Shown here piece by piece: positions 26,551 through 34,702 of a stretch of 46,026 nucleotides of DNA. The notes beneath the pieces were generated by a model that saw only the letters and a program-made list of their open reading frames with translations, was not told the origin of the DNA and searched no databases. Source of the stretch: Candidatus Kuenenia stuttgartensis (lineage in GTDB: Bacteria; Planctomycetota; Planctomycetia; Gemmatales; Gemmataceae); assembly GCA_945875585.1 (NCBI GenBank), contig CAMCLK010000040.1, forward strand, positions 1 to 46,026, in the 5' to 3' direction. Positions within the stretch are counted from its first letter, which is position 1. Each line of letters begins with the position of its first letter. Made by a program: the position numbers and the translations under genes.

Positions 26551-26572
26551 CCCCCGGCGCATGCCGGGGGTT
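26541..26572 (-). terminator. Terminator hairpin between convergent genes
   Basis: A perfect 10-bp stem (AACCCCCGGC at 26549-26558, GCCGGGGGTT at 26563-26572, 4-nt loop) lies at the stop of the HEAT sulfatase and 24 bp from the 3' end of the oxidoreductase gene. In the minus direction it is followed by a T-run (TTATTTTTTT), so it is mainly the terminator of the oxidoreductase transcript. Confidence 0.88.
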
Positions 26573-26596
26573 GAATGGAATCGACGTACCAGCGAA

Positions 26597-28150
26597 TCAA
26601 CCGCCAGCGGTTTCGGGTGCCGGGTCGGTATCGCCCGTCCATGGACCTGCGAGCTTCATGTAGTCGTTGGGGACTACCACGCTGCCTCGGTCGCCGCTTT
26701 CCCAGCCTTGAATTTGCGATGGCTTACCACGCTGCTTGCTGCGTTTTTCGAGGTTTGCGGCCCATGAACCATCGGCTTCGACTGGTTTGCGACCCTTTTC
26801 GTCCCAGAACAGCACGCGACCGCTGCGGTAGCTCTGCGAGCCCATGGCAACGGTGGTGAAGGCTGCGGCGCCCAGTTCCGGGGTGCTCCAGGTGGCGCGG
26901 TCGCCACGGCGAACGCAATCCAAGAAGTTGCGCCACAGAAGCTTGGTGTCTTCGTTCTTGGCCAACGGGCTTTTGGCATCGACAAACTCGCCCTTGATGC
27001 TTTCTTCCAAGCGGGCGGGAATGCCAGCGCGCTTGTCGGGATCGTCGCGGATGATCTGGTAACCACCCTTCACGAATTTGATGGTTCCCAAGCGACCACG
27101 GATGACTTCTTCAATGGGGTAGCTGCTGATCATCGTCGCGCTGATCACCAACTGGCAGCCTTCCTTGTAATCGGCGACAATGGTCGCCACGTCGGGCACA
27201 TCGCGGCCATCGTATTCCAAGTACAAGCCGCCGCCCCCGGTGACTCTGCCCGGATAGCGCAGCCCCATGGCTTCGATCATGTGCGTGGTTTGGTGGACGA
27301 ACAAGTCGGTGAACATACCGCCACCAAACGGCCAGTAGCAGCGCCACTGGGCAAACACCGCCCGGTCGAACGGAACGTTGGGGCCAATCGGCACGCCGGG
27401 GAAAATGCTGTGGTCTGAACCTAAGAACATCTTCCAATCGACAGTGTTGGGGTTCATCTGGCGGTAGAGGCGGTAGTAACGCCACTGGCCTTCGAGGCTG
27501 TTGCGGTAGTAGCTGGTTTGGCCCTGAGCCACGTGGCCGATCAATCCCTTACGGATAGCGGCATTGGCCATGCGCCACGTTGGGTCGGCCATCGACTGGA
27601 CGCCCACGGTCATGACGCGGTTTTTCTTCTGCATCGTGTCAACAACGGCGTGGGCTTCGTCGATGGTGCGCACCATCGGTTTTTCGCAGTAGACATGCTT
27701 TCCGGCATCGGCAGCGTCGATGCTGATCTTGGCATGCCAGTGATCGGGGGTTGCGATGCAGACAACATCGACTTCTTTAAGGTCAAGCAGACGGCGGTAA
27801 TCTTTGACGACGTGCTTTTTGTCGGTAGGGTCAAGGCCCATCTTTTTGGCAGACGGGTACAGCCCTTGGCTGTACAGTTTTTCTTCTTTCACCCCGCCCG
27901 ATGTGCGCGTGAACTTCGCTTCGTGGCCGTCCCATACGTCGCAGACAGCAACGGCTGAAACGTCGCCGGGGTCTTTGGACATATCGTTGATGATGTCGAG
28001 GTGAGCCTGACAGCGGCCGCCCACTCCAACGAAACCAATACCAAGCTTGGCATTGGCTCCCAGTACTTTCTTGTAGCTGGCTGCGGAAAGGGCGAGCGCT
28101 GTGCCCGCCGTGCCGTCCTGAAGGAAAGTACGCCTGTTGTGACGGGCCAT
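26597..28150 (-). CDS. Gfo/Idh/MocA family oxidoreductase with Tat-type signal
   Basis: A 517-residue protein. The N-terminus RRTFLQDG, followed by a weakly hydrophobic stretch (TAGTALALSAASY), is a Tat-like signal, so export of a folded cofactor-bound enzyme is likely. The Rossmann domain has GFVGVGGRCQAHL, VVCIATPDHWHA and the EKP motif (HVYCEKPMVR). The C-terminal alpha/beta domain contains the GGGMFTDLFVHQTTHM segment with the catalytic-type His and Asp. These enzymes oxidise or reduce sugars or their derivatives with NAD(P). The substrate is not readable. It lies 39 bp downstream of infC on the same strand and may be co-transcribed with it. Confidence 0.92.
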   Translation of the reverse strand: MARHNRRTFLQDGTAGTALALSAASYKKVLGANAKLGIGFVGVGGRCQAHLDIINDMSKDPGDVSAVAVCDVWDGHEAKFTRTSGGVKEEKLYSQGLYPSAKKMGLDPTDKKHVVKDYRRLLDLKEVDVVCIATPDHWHAKISIDAADAGKHVYCEKPMVRTIDEAHAVVDTMQKKNRVMTVGVQSMADPTWRMANAAIRKGLIGHVAQGQTSYYRNSLEGQWRYYRLYRQMNPNTVDWKMFLGSDHSIFPGVPIGPNVPFDRAVFAQWRCYWPFGGGMFTDLFVHQTTHMIEAMGLRYPGRVTGGGGLYLEYDGRDVPDVATIVADYKEGCQLVISATMISSYPIEEVIRGRLGTIKFVKGGYQIIRDDPDKRAGIPARLEESIKGEFVDAKSPLAKNEDTKLLWRNFLDCVRRGDRATWSTPELGAAAFTTVAMGSQSYRSGRVLFWDEKGRKPVEADGSWAANLEKRSKQRGKPSQIQGWESGDRGSVVVPNDYMKLAGPWTGDTDPAPETAGG

Positions 28151-28189
28151 CGTTCACCTCGATGAATTGTTTGGTCGATTACACACGCA

Positions 28190-28726
28190 TTACTTGGGAG
28201 CCAGCATGGCAGACATGCGCTTGCCTTCCATGGACGCGCCTCGTTCAACCTTGGCTACATCGGCAAGCTTTTCCAGCATCTGGTCGAGCACGCGTTTGCC
28301 TTCTTCAATGTGTTGAAGTTCACGCCCGCGGAACTGAACAGATAGTAGAACCTTGTCCTTGTGCTCCAGGAACTTGCGCACGGCGTTGATTTTTACATCG
28401 ACATCGTGGTCGCCCGTCTTTGGACGAACCCGCACTTCCTTAAGCTTTTGCTGATGGACTTTGCTTTTGTTCGCTTTGCGCGATTGCTCGTAGCGGAACT
28501 TACCGTAGTCAAGGATCTTGCACACGGGAGGACGCTCGTTGGGCGCCACTTCCACCAAATCCATACCGGCCTCGCGGGCCTTTTCCATTGCCTGGAGCGT
28601 GGGAACAACCCCCAGGGGTTGGCCCTCGGCGTCGATCAGCCGGACCGGGCTGATACGGATCTGTTCATTAATGCGGTGACCCTGGTTTTGGGGTGGCGGC
28701 ATGCCGCCGCGATCAAACGGACGAAT
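28190..28726 (-). CDS. infC: Translation initiation factor IF-3 (AUU start)
   Basis: A 178-residue protein of normal IF-3 length. It binds the 30S subunit and controls start-codon choice. The N-domain has HRINEQIRISPVRLIDAEG, then the linker EQSRKANKS, and the C-domain has KEVRVRPKTGDHDVDVK and HKDKVLLSVQFRGRE. I place the start at ATT (28726-28724). It is in frame, AGGAGA lies 7 nt upstream, and a rare AUU start is the known basis of infC autoregulation. An in-frame TTG at 28777 has no SD. An ATG at 28702 is possible but has no SD. The usual rpmI and rplT do not follow; a Gfo/Idh/MocA gene does. Confidence 0.93.
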   Translation of the reverse strand: MRPFDRGGMPPPQNQGHRINEQIRISPVRLIDAEGQPLGVVPTLQAMEKAREAGMDLVEVAPNERPPVCKILDYGKFRYEQSRKANKSKVHQQKLKEVRVRPKTGDHDVDVKINAVRKFLEHKDKVLLSVQFRGRELQHIEEGKRVLDQMLEKLADVAKVERGASMEGKRMSAMLAPK

Positions 28727-28732
28727 ACCTGA

Positions 28733-28739
28733 CTCTCCT
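28733..28739 (-). promoter_or_regulatory. Ribosome binding site that sets the infC AUU start
   Basis: On the minus strand the sequence AGGAGA (28739-28734) lies 7 nt before ATT at 28726. No other start in this frame has a comparable site. This is the main reason for preferring the AUU codon. Confidence 0.7.
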
Positions 28740-28823
28740 GGGCTGATTGACTTCGCATCTGGAGGGGGGGCAGGCAAACGGTGAACCTGCTAAACCCCGG
28801 ATCCATGGCCTGATGCGGCAACT

Positions 28824-28850
28824 ATTATATTACCCGCACTTATCGGACAA
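28824..28850 (-). promoter_or_regulatory. Candidate infC promoter
   Basis: On the minus strand a consensus -10 TATAAT (28829-28824) follows a -35 like TTGTCC (28850-28845) with a 15-bp spacer, which is shorter than ideal. It would give a leader of about 90 nt before the AUU start. Confidence 0.45.
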
Positions 28851-29120
28851 GGGAAGACAGTCATGGAGATTTTCATTTTTCTTGATTGATAGCCCAATTT
28901 TATACCATAACATACCTGTATGGAATGACTTACAGATAAATTATGTGCTCTCACCCACTAAGACGCGCATCCCACACAACCTTTTTTTTCGTCAACCCCA
29001 TCCACCCGTCACCAATGGGACTTAGGTCATTGGCATGAGTTTTTACACAACCGCTGTCTTTCTTTATTCCCACCTGTGCAGTAGTATGTATTGAACAAAA
29101 CCACACGGGGAGTCGCTGAT
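28851..29120. other. AT-rich intergenic region between infC and an unknown gene
   Basis: Together with the infC leader this makes about 390 bp without a gene between divergent starts. It is AT-richer than the flanks. Runs of T occur near 28870-28880 and 28981-28990. I see no hairpin followed by a T-run, no tRNA and no short reading frame with a ribosome binding site. It probably contains the promoter for the plus-strand genes that follow. Confidence 0.4.
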
Positions 29121-29522
29121 ATGATCGCCATGCCGCTCACCGACCCCTTGATACGAGAACTCGAACGCAACTGGTTCCCCGGCACAACCGACGCCGCCCT
29201 CAACCATCTGCTCAAACTGCTCGAATCGGCCAGCCCTCTATTGGTGCACGGTTGCTTCACACAGTTTCCACCACAGGGATGCATTGCCACACAGATCGCT
29301 TGGCACCACGAACGCACCACCCATCTGTCGCACGATGCCGGTATTGTCTGGCTTGATCAAATCGCCAAACTGAGCCCTATCTCCTCCATTGTCCTCTCCA
29401 CGTGGGACATTCTGGGTAGCCGCGACATCGGCTTAAGGCATGCCTTGATCGAGCAGTTCCGCAGTGAACGCCGCCGACGCTTAAGATCCACCCGTCTGCG
29501 CCGTGCTATCCCCGCCACCTGA
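29121..29522 (+). CDS. Small protein of unknown function
   Basis: A 133-residue protein from the ATG at 29121 (GGGGAG upstream); a TTG at 29091 is less likely. It is mostly alpha-helical by eye, with a His-rich middle (AWHHERTTHLSHDAGI) and a very basic C-terminus (RSERRRRLRSTRLRRA) that could bind nucleic acid or be disordered. No family is recognised. It is the first gene of a short plus-strand run with the methyltransferase (22 bp gap). Confidence 0.6.
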   Translation: MIAMPLTDPLIRELERNWFPGTTDAALNHLLKLLESASPLLVHGCFTQFPPQGCIATQIAWHHERTTHLSHDAGIVWLDQIAKLSPISSIVLSTWDILGSRDIGLRHALIEQFRSERRRRLRSTRLRRAIPAT

Positions 29523-29544
29523 TTCTTCCTGTAAGATCAGAAGC

Positions 29545-30210
29545 ATGATCACGCGCGTTCCCGAACCTGAAATCATGGACGACCCGGAAGAAGCCATGGC
29601 CTACGACGCCATGGACCACACCGATGTCAATCACCGTTTTGTCAACGATGCCCTCGCAAGCGGTGAGCCGCGCGGGCCGGTTTTAGACCTTGGTGCTGGC
29701 AATGGCCTCATTGCCTTGGCGCTGGCCTTTCGGTTGCCCAACCGGTTGGTGGTTGCCGCCGATGCTTCGGCGCCCATGCTGGCGCTGGCCCAAGCGCACC
29801 TGCAGAAAGCTGGTCTGGTCGGACGAGTTCGCTGCGATCTTGTCCGGGCTCAGGCGCTTTGGTACCTCGATGGATCTTTCCCCCTGGTGGTCTCCAACAG
29901 TTTGGTCCACCATCTGGCCGACCCGTTTCCTGCCCTTGCCGAAGCATGGCGGGTCACGGCACCGGGCGGGAAACTCTTCTTCCGCGACCTTGCGCGCCCT
30001 TCTAATGAATCAGTTCTGACCGGCTTGGTGGAGCAATACGCTGCCGGAGCTCCCGACCGTGCCCGCGCCCTGTTTGCCGCATCGCTGCGCGCAGCTTTCA
30101 CGGTGGAAGAGATCGCCGCCATGGTGATGCCGCTGGGGTGTCCGGCTTCCTCGGTCTCGCTCACATCGGACCGCCACTGGACTTGGTCAGCGACCAAACC
30201 TTCTGCCTGA
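29545..30210 (+). CDS. Class I SAM-dependent methyltransferase
   Basis: A 221-residue protein from the ATG at 29545. It has the Rossmann-like SAM site (motif I VLDLGAGNGLIALALA near residue 48), the acidic residue of motif II (VVAADASAPML), and motif IV-like SFPLVVSNSLVHHLADPF, then VTAPGGKLFFRDL. It resembles methyltransf_11/25-type enzymes. The substrate is not readable. The stop is 9 bp before the MlaE-like gene, so they are likely co-transcribed. Confidence 0.9.
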   Translation: MITRVPEPEIMDDPEEAMAYDAMDHTDVNHRFVNDALASGEPRGPVLDLGAGNGLIALALAFRLPNRLVVAADASAPMLALAQAHLQKAGLVGRVRCDLVRAQALWYLDGSFPLVVSNSLVHHLADPFPALAEAWRVTAPGGKLFFRDLARPSNESVLTGLVEQYAAGAPDRARALFAASLRAAFTVEEIAAMVMPLGCPASSVSLTSDRHWTWSATKPSA

Positions 30211-30219
30211 GGTCCGTTC

Positions 30220-30981
30220 ATGAGGACTTGGTTGCAAGGCTGGCTTCGTTTGGCTCGGTTCGCGGCAATGGCCACAATCAGGCTGCCATGGGTCGCTACC
30301 CAGCCTGCTCTGTTCTTACCGGCATTTTATCAAGCGTTGGTTCCGGCTTTGGCGTTGGCCATGGCGTGCGGGGCTGCCACGGGTGTGGTGGTGTGGATTC
30401 ATGTGCGTGAATCGCTGGTGCGCGTGGCGGGGCCGGGTGCGGCCATTTACATTCCGCAAGGGCTGGCGTTGGCAGTGCTTTTGGAACTGGCCCCCCTCAC
30501 AGCGGGGTTGCTGACAGCTGGCCGTTCTGGCGCCCGGCTAGCGGCCGAGTTGGGGGCGATGCGCAACACGGAGCAGATCGACGCGCTGGAGGCGCTGGGC
30601 CAGTCGCCTGTGGCTTGGCTGGTGGCGCCTCGACTTTTGGCCCACATGCTGGCTTTACCGTTGTTAACCGGGGTGTTGGCGCTGGTGGCATTGGCGGCGG
30701 GTGCTGCTGCGGAGTCGATGGGCGGGTCGTTGACTTGGCAGCGGTACTGGATTGAAGTCGGGCGGGTGATTGATTGGCGGGATGTGCTGCCGGCGCATTT
30801 AAAGACGGTGGTTTTTGGCTGGTTGGTAGCGGTGATTGGATGTTATAATGGCATCTACGTGGATGGAGGAACCGAAGGGGTCGGCCGGGCGGCCACGCGA
30901 GGCGTGGTGCAGTCGATCTTGGCGGTGGTGCTGGTGAATGTGGCTTTAGTCCGCCTGATTCAGATCCTCCAAGCCGCGTGA
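30220..30981 (+). CDS. MlaE-type ABC transporter permease
   Basis: A 253-residue membrane protein of the MlaE/YrbE family, which works in phospholipid or lipid transport at the inner membrane. The family signature is clear: GRSGARLAAELGAMRNTEQIDALEALG, followed by PRLLAHMLALPLL. About five hydrophobic segments are visible. GAGG lies before the start. The usual partners, an MlaF-type ATPase and an MCE-domain MlaD protein, are not in this window. The tRNA-Arg gene begins 3 bp after the stop. Confidence 0.92.
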   Translation: MRTWLQGWLRLARFAAMATIRLPWVATQPALFLPAFYQALVPALALAMACGAATGVVVWIHVRESLVRVAGPGAAIYIPQGLALAVLLELAPLTAGLLTAGRSGARLAAELGAMRNTEQIDALEALGQSPVAWLVAPRLLAHMLALPLLTGVLALVALAAGAAAESMGGSLTWQRYWIEVGRVIDWRDVLPAHLKTVVFGWLVAVIGCYNGIYVDGGTEGVGRAATRGVVQSILAVVLVNVALVRLIQILQAA

Positions 30982-30984
30982 ATG

Positions 30985-31058
30985 GCCCTCGTAGCTCAGC
31001 CGGATAGAGCAACGGTTTTCTAAACCGTAGGTCGGAAGTTCGAGTCTTCCCGGGGGCA
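30985..31058 (+). tRNA. tRNA-Arg (anticodon UCU)
   Basis: A full cloverleaf folds. Acceptor stem: GCCCTCG (30985-30991) with CGGGGGC (31051-31057) and discriminator A at 31058. D stem: GCTC with GAGC. Anticodon stem: ACGGT/ACCGT with loop TTTCTAA, anticodon TCT at 31019-31021. Five-nt variable loop AGGTC. T stem: GGAAG/CTTCC with loop TTCGAGT. CCA is not encoded. Reads AGA (and AGG by wobble). Confidence 0.97.
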
Positions 31059-31354
31059 ATACCGCGCGTCAATCACCAAGGGTGCGCACGATGCAGATCG
31101 TTGGCTCGTGCCTTCTCAGTCGTGCGGGGGTGTTTGTCTCATCAAAGTAACGCGTCCCAACCATCGGAACCGCAGAGCCCTGCACGGGTGAGTAAGGGGC
31201 TACGGGCTCTTTGGCGGAGGCTGCCTGCCACTCGCAAATCTCGACATCTTTTGCTATCAACGTGTTTGCTTCTGCTGAACCAAAAGATGGTCTGAGGCGT
31301 CTTATGTGGTAGAGTCGTGCAGACGGCGTAATCCATGCGTGGAGTTCAGCAATC
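31059..31354. other. Intergenic region between tRNA-Arg and the cyclophilin gene
   Basis: About 296 bp. No integrase, direct repeat of the tRNA 3' end, or terminator is visible. A minus-strand open frame covers it but lacks an RBS and runs into the cyclophilin gene. Confidence 0.4.
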
Positions 31355-33286
31355 ATGCGCTCAGGTTTCTGGTGGGGGTGCGCTGCGGGAAACCAGGGCT
31401 TTAAGGCCCGCCATCGATCTATTCCTGCTTTGACAGCACTCGAAGAGCGACTCACCCCAACTAATACCGCCCCCTATGTTCAGGCACCAGTGGCCGATAT
31501 TTCCGTGAATCCCGGTGCCGTTGCTCAATCGTTCAATCTGTCCCAGGTCTTTGCCGATGCCGATCCCCTTAACAGCAAGGTGGGCATTGTCACCAGCGAA
31601 GGCACCGTGGAAGTGGAGCTGTTCGACCGCGCTGCCCCAGCCACGGTGGCCAACTTCCTGCGTTATGTTCAGGCTGACCGCTACGACAACACAATTGTTC
31701 ACCGCAGTGTTCCCGGGTTTGTCGTGCAGGCGGGCGGTTACCGTTACGTTTCAACAGACACTGGCCTAGCCTTGCCGCACATCGATACCTACCCAACCGT
31801 GGTGAACGAATTCAGCCCCACCCGCAGCAACTTGCGCGGCACCATTGCCATGGCCAAGCTAGGTAGTGATCCCAACAGCGCCACGAGCGAGTTTTTCTTC
31901 AATCTGGGCAACAATTCTTCCAATCTCGATAACCAGAACGGTGGCTTTACCGTCTTTGCCCAGGTGATTTCTCAGGGCATGAACGTGGTGGATGGTATTG
32001 CCGGGTTGCAATATTACGATGCCGGCAGCCCGTTTGACACGATTCCCCTCAAAAATATCACTCAAAGTCAAACGCAGATTCTGGTGCAGAATCTGATCAC
32101 CATCAACGACGTGGCCATTCGCTCTCTGGGCGAGCAGGTTAGTTACTCGGTGGTGAGCAACTCAAATCCCAATGTGGTGACGCCCGCCATTGTTAATGGC
32201 AGCCTCAATTTTGCTTTTTCCGCCACAGCCCAAGGTAGGTCCACCGTTGTGGTGCGCGCGACCGACCGTGCCGGCGCAACGGTGGATATGCCGGTCAATC
32301 TGAGAGTGGGGAATCTGGTGCCGGTCATTCAGGCACCCACAACAACGTCTTTTGTCGTCAATCAATCGAAGTTGCTTTCAGGGCTGTCGGTAAGCGATGC
32401 GGATGGTCTTCCCGCAGACATTCTGAATTTAACAGCAACCGTAACGGTTGGAACGTTAAAACAAGGGACAGCCACCGCCAAAAGCCTGTCGTTTTCCGGT
32501 ACACAAGCCGCCATCAACACATGGTTGGCTGGTTTGAATTATCAATCCGCAACCGACAGTGTGGTAACAGACACCTTGGCGCTTCGGATAACTGAAACAG
32601 GCATATCCGAGCCGCTGACGGCTACCAAAAATGTGGCACTTGCTCCGCTTAGGAATTCCGTAACCAAGGTGACCGATCCTTTGGCAACGTCTAAAGTTGC
32701 CTTGATGATTCAGGGCACGGACGGTGCCGATGCCATCTGGGTGCGCCCTTCGGGCACTTCCACCACCACGTATCTGGTGACCATGGGCAGTGTCACGCAA
32801 ACGGTTGCTGGCATTACGGGCAGGGTGGTTGTTTTTGGATTTGCAGGCAACGACAGCATTAACTTGGCATCGGCCAGAATCGCCACCCGGGTGGACGCCG
32901 GCGATGGCAACGACATTGTCCAGGGCGGGAGTGCCGCTGATTTCATATTTGGCGGCAACGGCGCCGACTTGTTGATAGGTGGACTGGGTGCCGACACGAT
33001 CAGTGGCGATGCGGGCAACGACATTCTGGTGGATGGGACCGTGGCGTTGACTCAGACGGGCGACACGCTGACTCGGGTTTTGACCACGTGGTCGTCTGTG
33101 GCAGTGCCAACAACAACCATTTACAACAATATTACGGCCCGCTTGCGCATGACAGCCGACACAGCGGCGCGCGACACGCTGAAAGGCCTTGCTGGCAGCG
33201 ACTGGTTCTGGTCCGCGGTGTCTCAAAACACCGGTGTTTTGGCGGATATTCTCGAGGCACCCGTAGAAAAGCGGCGGACGGTTTGA
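31355..33286 (+). CDS. Secreted cyclophilin-type PPIase with Ig-like and RTX repeats
   Basis: A 643-residue protein. The N-terminus has the planctomycete LExR-type motif (PALTALEERLTPT, about residues 24-36) that marks secreted proteins of this phylum. Residues about 75-245 are a cyclophilin peptidyl-prolyl isomerase domain: IVHRSVPGFVVQAGG with the catalytic Arg, then GTIAMAKLGSDPNSATSEFFF and GGFTVFAQVI. A stretch of Ig/cadherin-like beta domains follows (about 245-440). Residues about 515-560 hold RTX-type Ca-binding repeats (GGNGADLLIGGLGADTISGD and AGNDI). Single-domain cyclophilins are much shorter. It may be a cell-surface folding catalyst or just a fusion on a secreted adhesin-like protein. 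Confidence 0.9.
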   Translation: MRSGFWWGCAAGNQGFKARHRSIPALTALEERLTPTNTAPYVQAPVADISVNPGAVAQSFNLSQVFADADPLNSKVGIVTSEGTVEVELFDRAAPATVANFLRYVQADRYDNTIVHRSVPGFVVQAGGYRYVSTDTGLALPHIDTYPTVVNEFSPTRSNLRGTIAMAKLGSDPNSATSEFFFNLGNNSSNLDNQNGGFTVFAQVISQGMNVVDGIAGLQYYDAGSPFDTIPLKNITQSQTQILVQNLITINDVAIRSLGEQVSYSVVSNSNPNVVTPAIVNGSLNFAFSATAQGRSTVVVRATDRAGATVDMPVNLRVGNLVPVIQAPTTTSFVVNQSKLLSGLSVSDADGLPADILNLTATVTVGTLKQGTATAKSLSFSGTQAAINTWLAGLNYQSATDSVVTDTLALRITETGISEPLTATKNVALAPLRNSVTKVTDPLATSKVALMIQGTDGADAIWVRPSGTSTTTYLVTMGSVTQTVAGITGRVVVFGFAGNDSINLASARIATRVDAGDGNDIVQGGSAADFIFGGNGADLLIGGLGADTISGDAGNDILVDGTVALTQTGDTLTRVLTTWSSVAVPTTTIYNNITARLRMTADTAARDTLKGLAGSDWFWSAVSQNTGVLADILEAPVEKRRTV

Positions 33287-33329
33287 TGGTTTTGGCTTTT
33301 ATGGGTAGCCAATTTCCAGCCAGCGAGCG

Positions 33330-33892
33330 GAGAAAACGGAATGGTGTGAGTAACCCGCCGACTTGCGTCGGCGGCTCGAAAATGGAAAAAGAACCAAGGA
33401 AAATGTCGAGCCGATGGCGCAAGCCGTCGGGTTTGTTTTAGAGAAATCCAGTCAACGAGCTTGGAAAATGGATTTGTGTGAGTAACCCGCCGACTTGCGT
33501 CGGCGGCTCGAAAAGTCGCATTGGTGGTGGCTCGAAAATGGAACAAGCAACAAGCAAAATGTCGAGCCGATGGCGCAAGCCATCGGGTTAGTTTTAAAGA
33601 AACCCAGTCAACGAGCTTGGAAAGTGGAATGGTGTGTGTAACCCGCCGACTAGCGTCGGCGGCTCGAAAAGTCGCATTTTTGGTGGCACGAATTGTAGCA
33701 AGCAAAATGTCGAGCCGATGGCGCAAGCCGTCGGGTTAGTTTTAAAGAAACCCAGTCAACGAGCTTGGAAAGTGGAATGGTGTGAGTAACCCGCCGACTA
33801 GCGTCGGCGGCTCGAAAAATCGTATTGTTGGTGGCACGAATTGGAACAAGCAAATTGTCGAGCCGATGGCGCAAGCCGTCGGGTTTGTTTTA
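33330..33892. repeat. REP/BIME-like array of four tandem units
   Basis: Four units start (at the conserved TAACCCGCCG) at 33351, 33483, 33639 and 33787, so spacing is 132, 156 and 148 bp. Each unit has two hairpins. Hairpin A is CCGCCGAC-TTGC-GTCGGCGG (33355-33374 in unit 1). Hairpin B is CCGATGGC-GCAA-GCCGTCGG (33411-33430 in unit 1). The second half is nearly the reverse complement of the first, so units look like inverted pairs of a REP element. The array is between convergent genes and has no coding potential of its own; minus-strand frames across it repeat the same peptide. Confidence 0.85.
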
Positions 33893-33940
33893 TTCATAGA
33901 AAATGCAACGTGTCAGAGCCTCAAAGCTTCGCTAGAAGCA

Positions 33941-34702
33941 CTAGCCCATAACCTGCGCCAGAAACCGCGCGGCGCGTTCGCTTGATGGGCGGTCGATCAC
34001 GTCGGAGGCAGCGCCGCATTCGGCGACGTGTCCGTCTGCCAGCAGGGCCACGCGGTCTGCGGCGCGGCGCGCAAAACCGATTTCATGCGTGACCATAACA
34101 ATAGTAAGCCCCTCGGCGCGGATTTCCTCCAGCACGTTCAGCACATCGGATTTGGTTTCCGGGTCGAGTGCCGAGGTGATTTCATCGCATAACAAAACAC
34201 GTGGTTCCATGGCCAGCGCTCGGGCGATGGCCACGCGCTGCTTTTGTCCGCCTGAAAGGCGCGACGGAAACGATCGGGCCTGATCTTTCAAACCGACCTT
34301 GTCTAGTAGTTTCATGGCAAGGGCCGTTGCTTCTTCCCTGCGCAGCCCCGATACCCACTGGGGGGCCGCGGCAATATTGTCGGCTACCGTCATGTGCGGG
34401 AACAGTTGATAATCTTGAAAGATCATGCCAACGCACGACCTCAGCCAGGCGCCGTTTTCGTGATGCTCCCCAGCCTTGATTGTTTTGTTATCGAATGTTA
34501 CTGAACCGGCTTGAAACGCTTCAAGGCCTGCCAGGCAGCGCAGCAGCGTGGATTTGCCGCCGCCAGATGGGCCAATGAGCGCCATGGTGGATCCTGATGC
34601 GATATCCAGCGACACGCCGCGCAGGATTTCGCGTTGGCCGTGGCGTTTAACCAGGCCATTGATGGCGATGGCTTGTCCAGATTTGTTGGTTTTAGGTTCC
34701 AT
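33941..34702 (-). CDS. Polar amino-acid ABC transporter ATPase (GlnQ-like)
   Basis: A 253-residue ATP-binding protein of an amino-acid importer. Walker A GPSGGGKST, Q-loop GMIFQDYQLFP, signature LSGGQKQRVAIARALA, Walker B VLLCDEITSALD, H-loop VTHE. The length and segments match GlnQ/HisP-type proteins. The start overlaps the 3' end of the binding-protein/permease gene by 11 bp, so they are one unit. The substrate (glutamine, glutamate or similar) is inference. Confidence 0.94.
   Translation of the reverse strand: MEPKTNKSGQAIAINGLVKRHGQREILRGVSLDIASGSTMALIGPSGGGKSTLLRCLAGLEAFQAGSVTFDNKTIKAGEHHENGAWLRSCVGMIFQDYQLFPHMTVADNIAAAPQWVSGLRREEATALAMKLLDKVGLKDQARSFPSRLSGGQKQRVAIARALAMEPRVLLCDEITSALDPETKSDVLNVLEEIRAEGLTIVMVTHEIGFARRAADRVALLADGHVAECGAASDVIDRPSSERAARFLAQVMG

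Noticed and set aside
28727..28777. TTG start for infC
   Set aside because: No SD, and it adds an atypical Pro/Ser-rich N-terminus; ATT with AGGAGA is better.
31069..31455. Minus-strand open frame of 128 codons before and into the cyclophilin gene
   Set aside because: No SD, overlaps the signal region of a well-supported gene and covers no recognisable domain.
33223..33874. Minus-strand open frames in the repeat region encoding a repeated peptide (RAADASRRVTHT and similar)
   Set aside because: They follow the repeat period, have no ribosome binding site and the same frames exist because the repeat hairpins lack stops; explained by the REP-like array.
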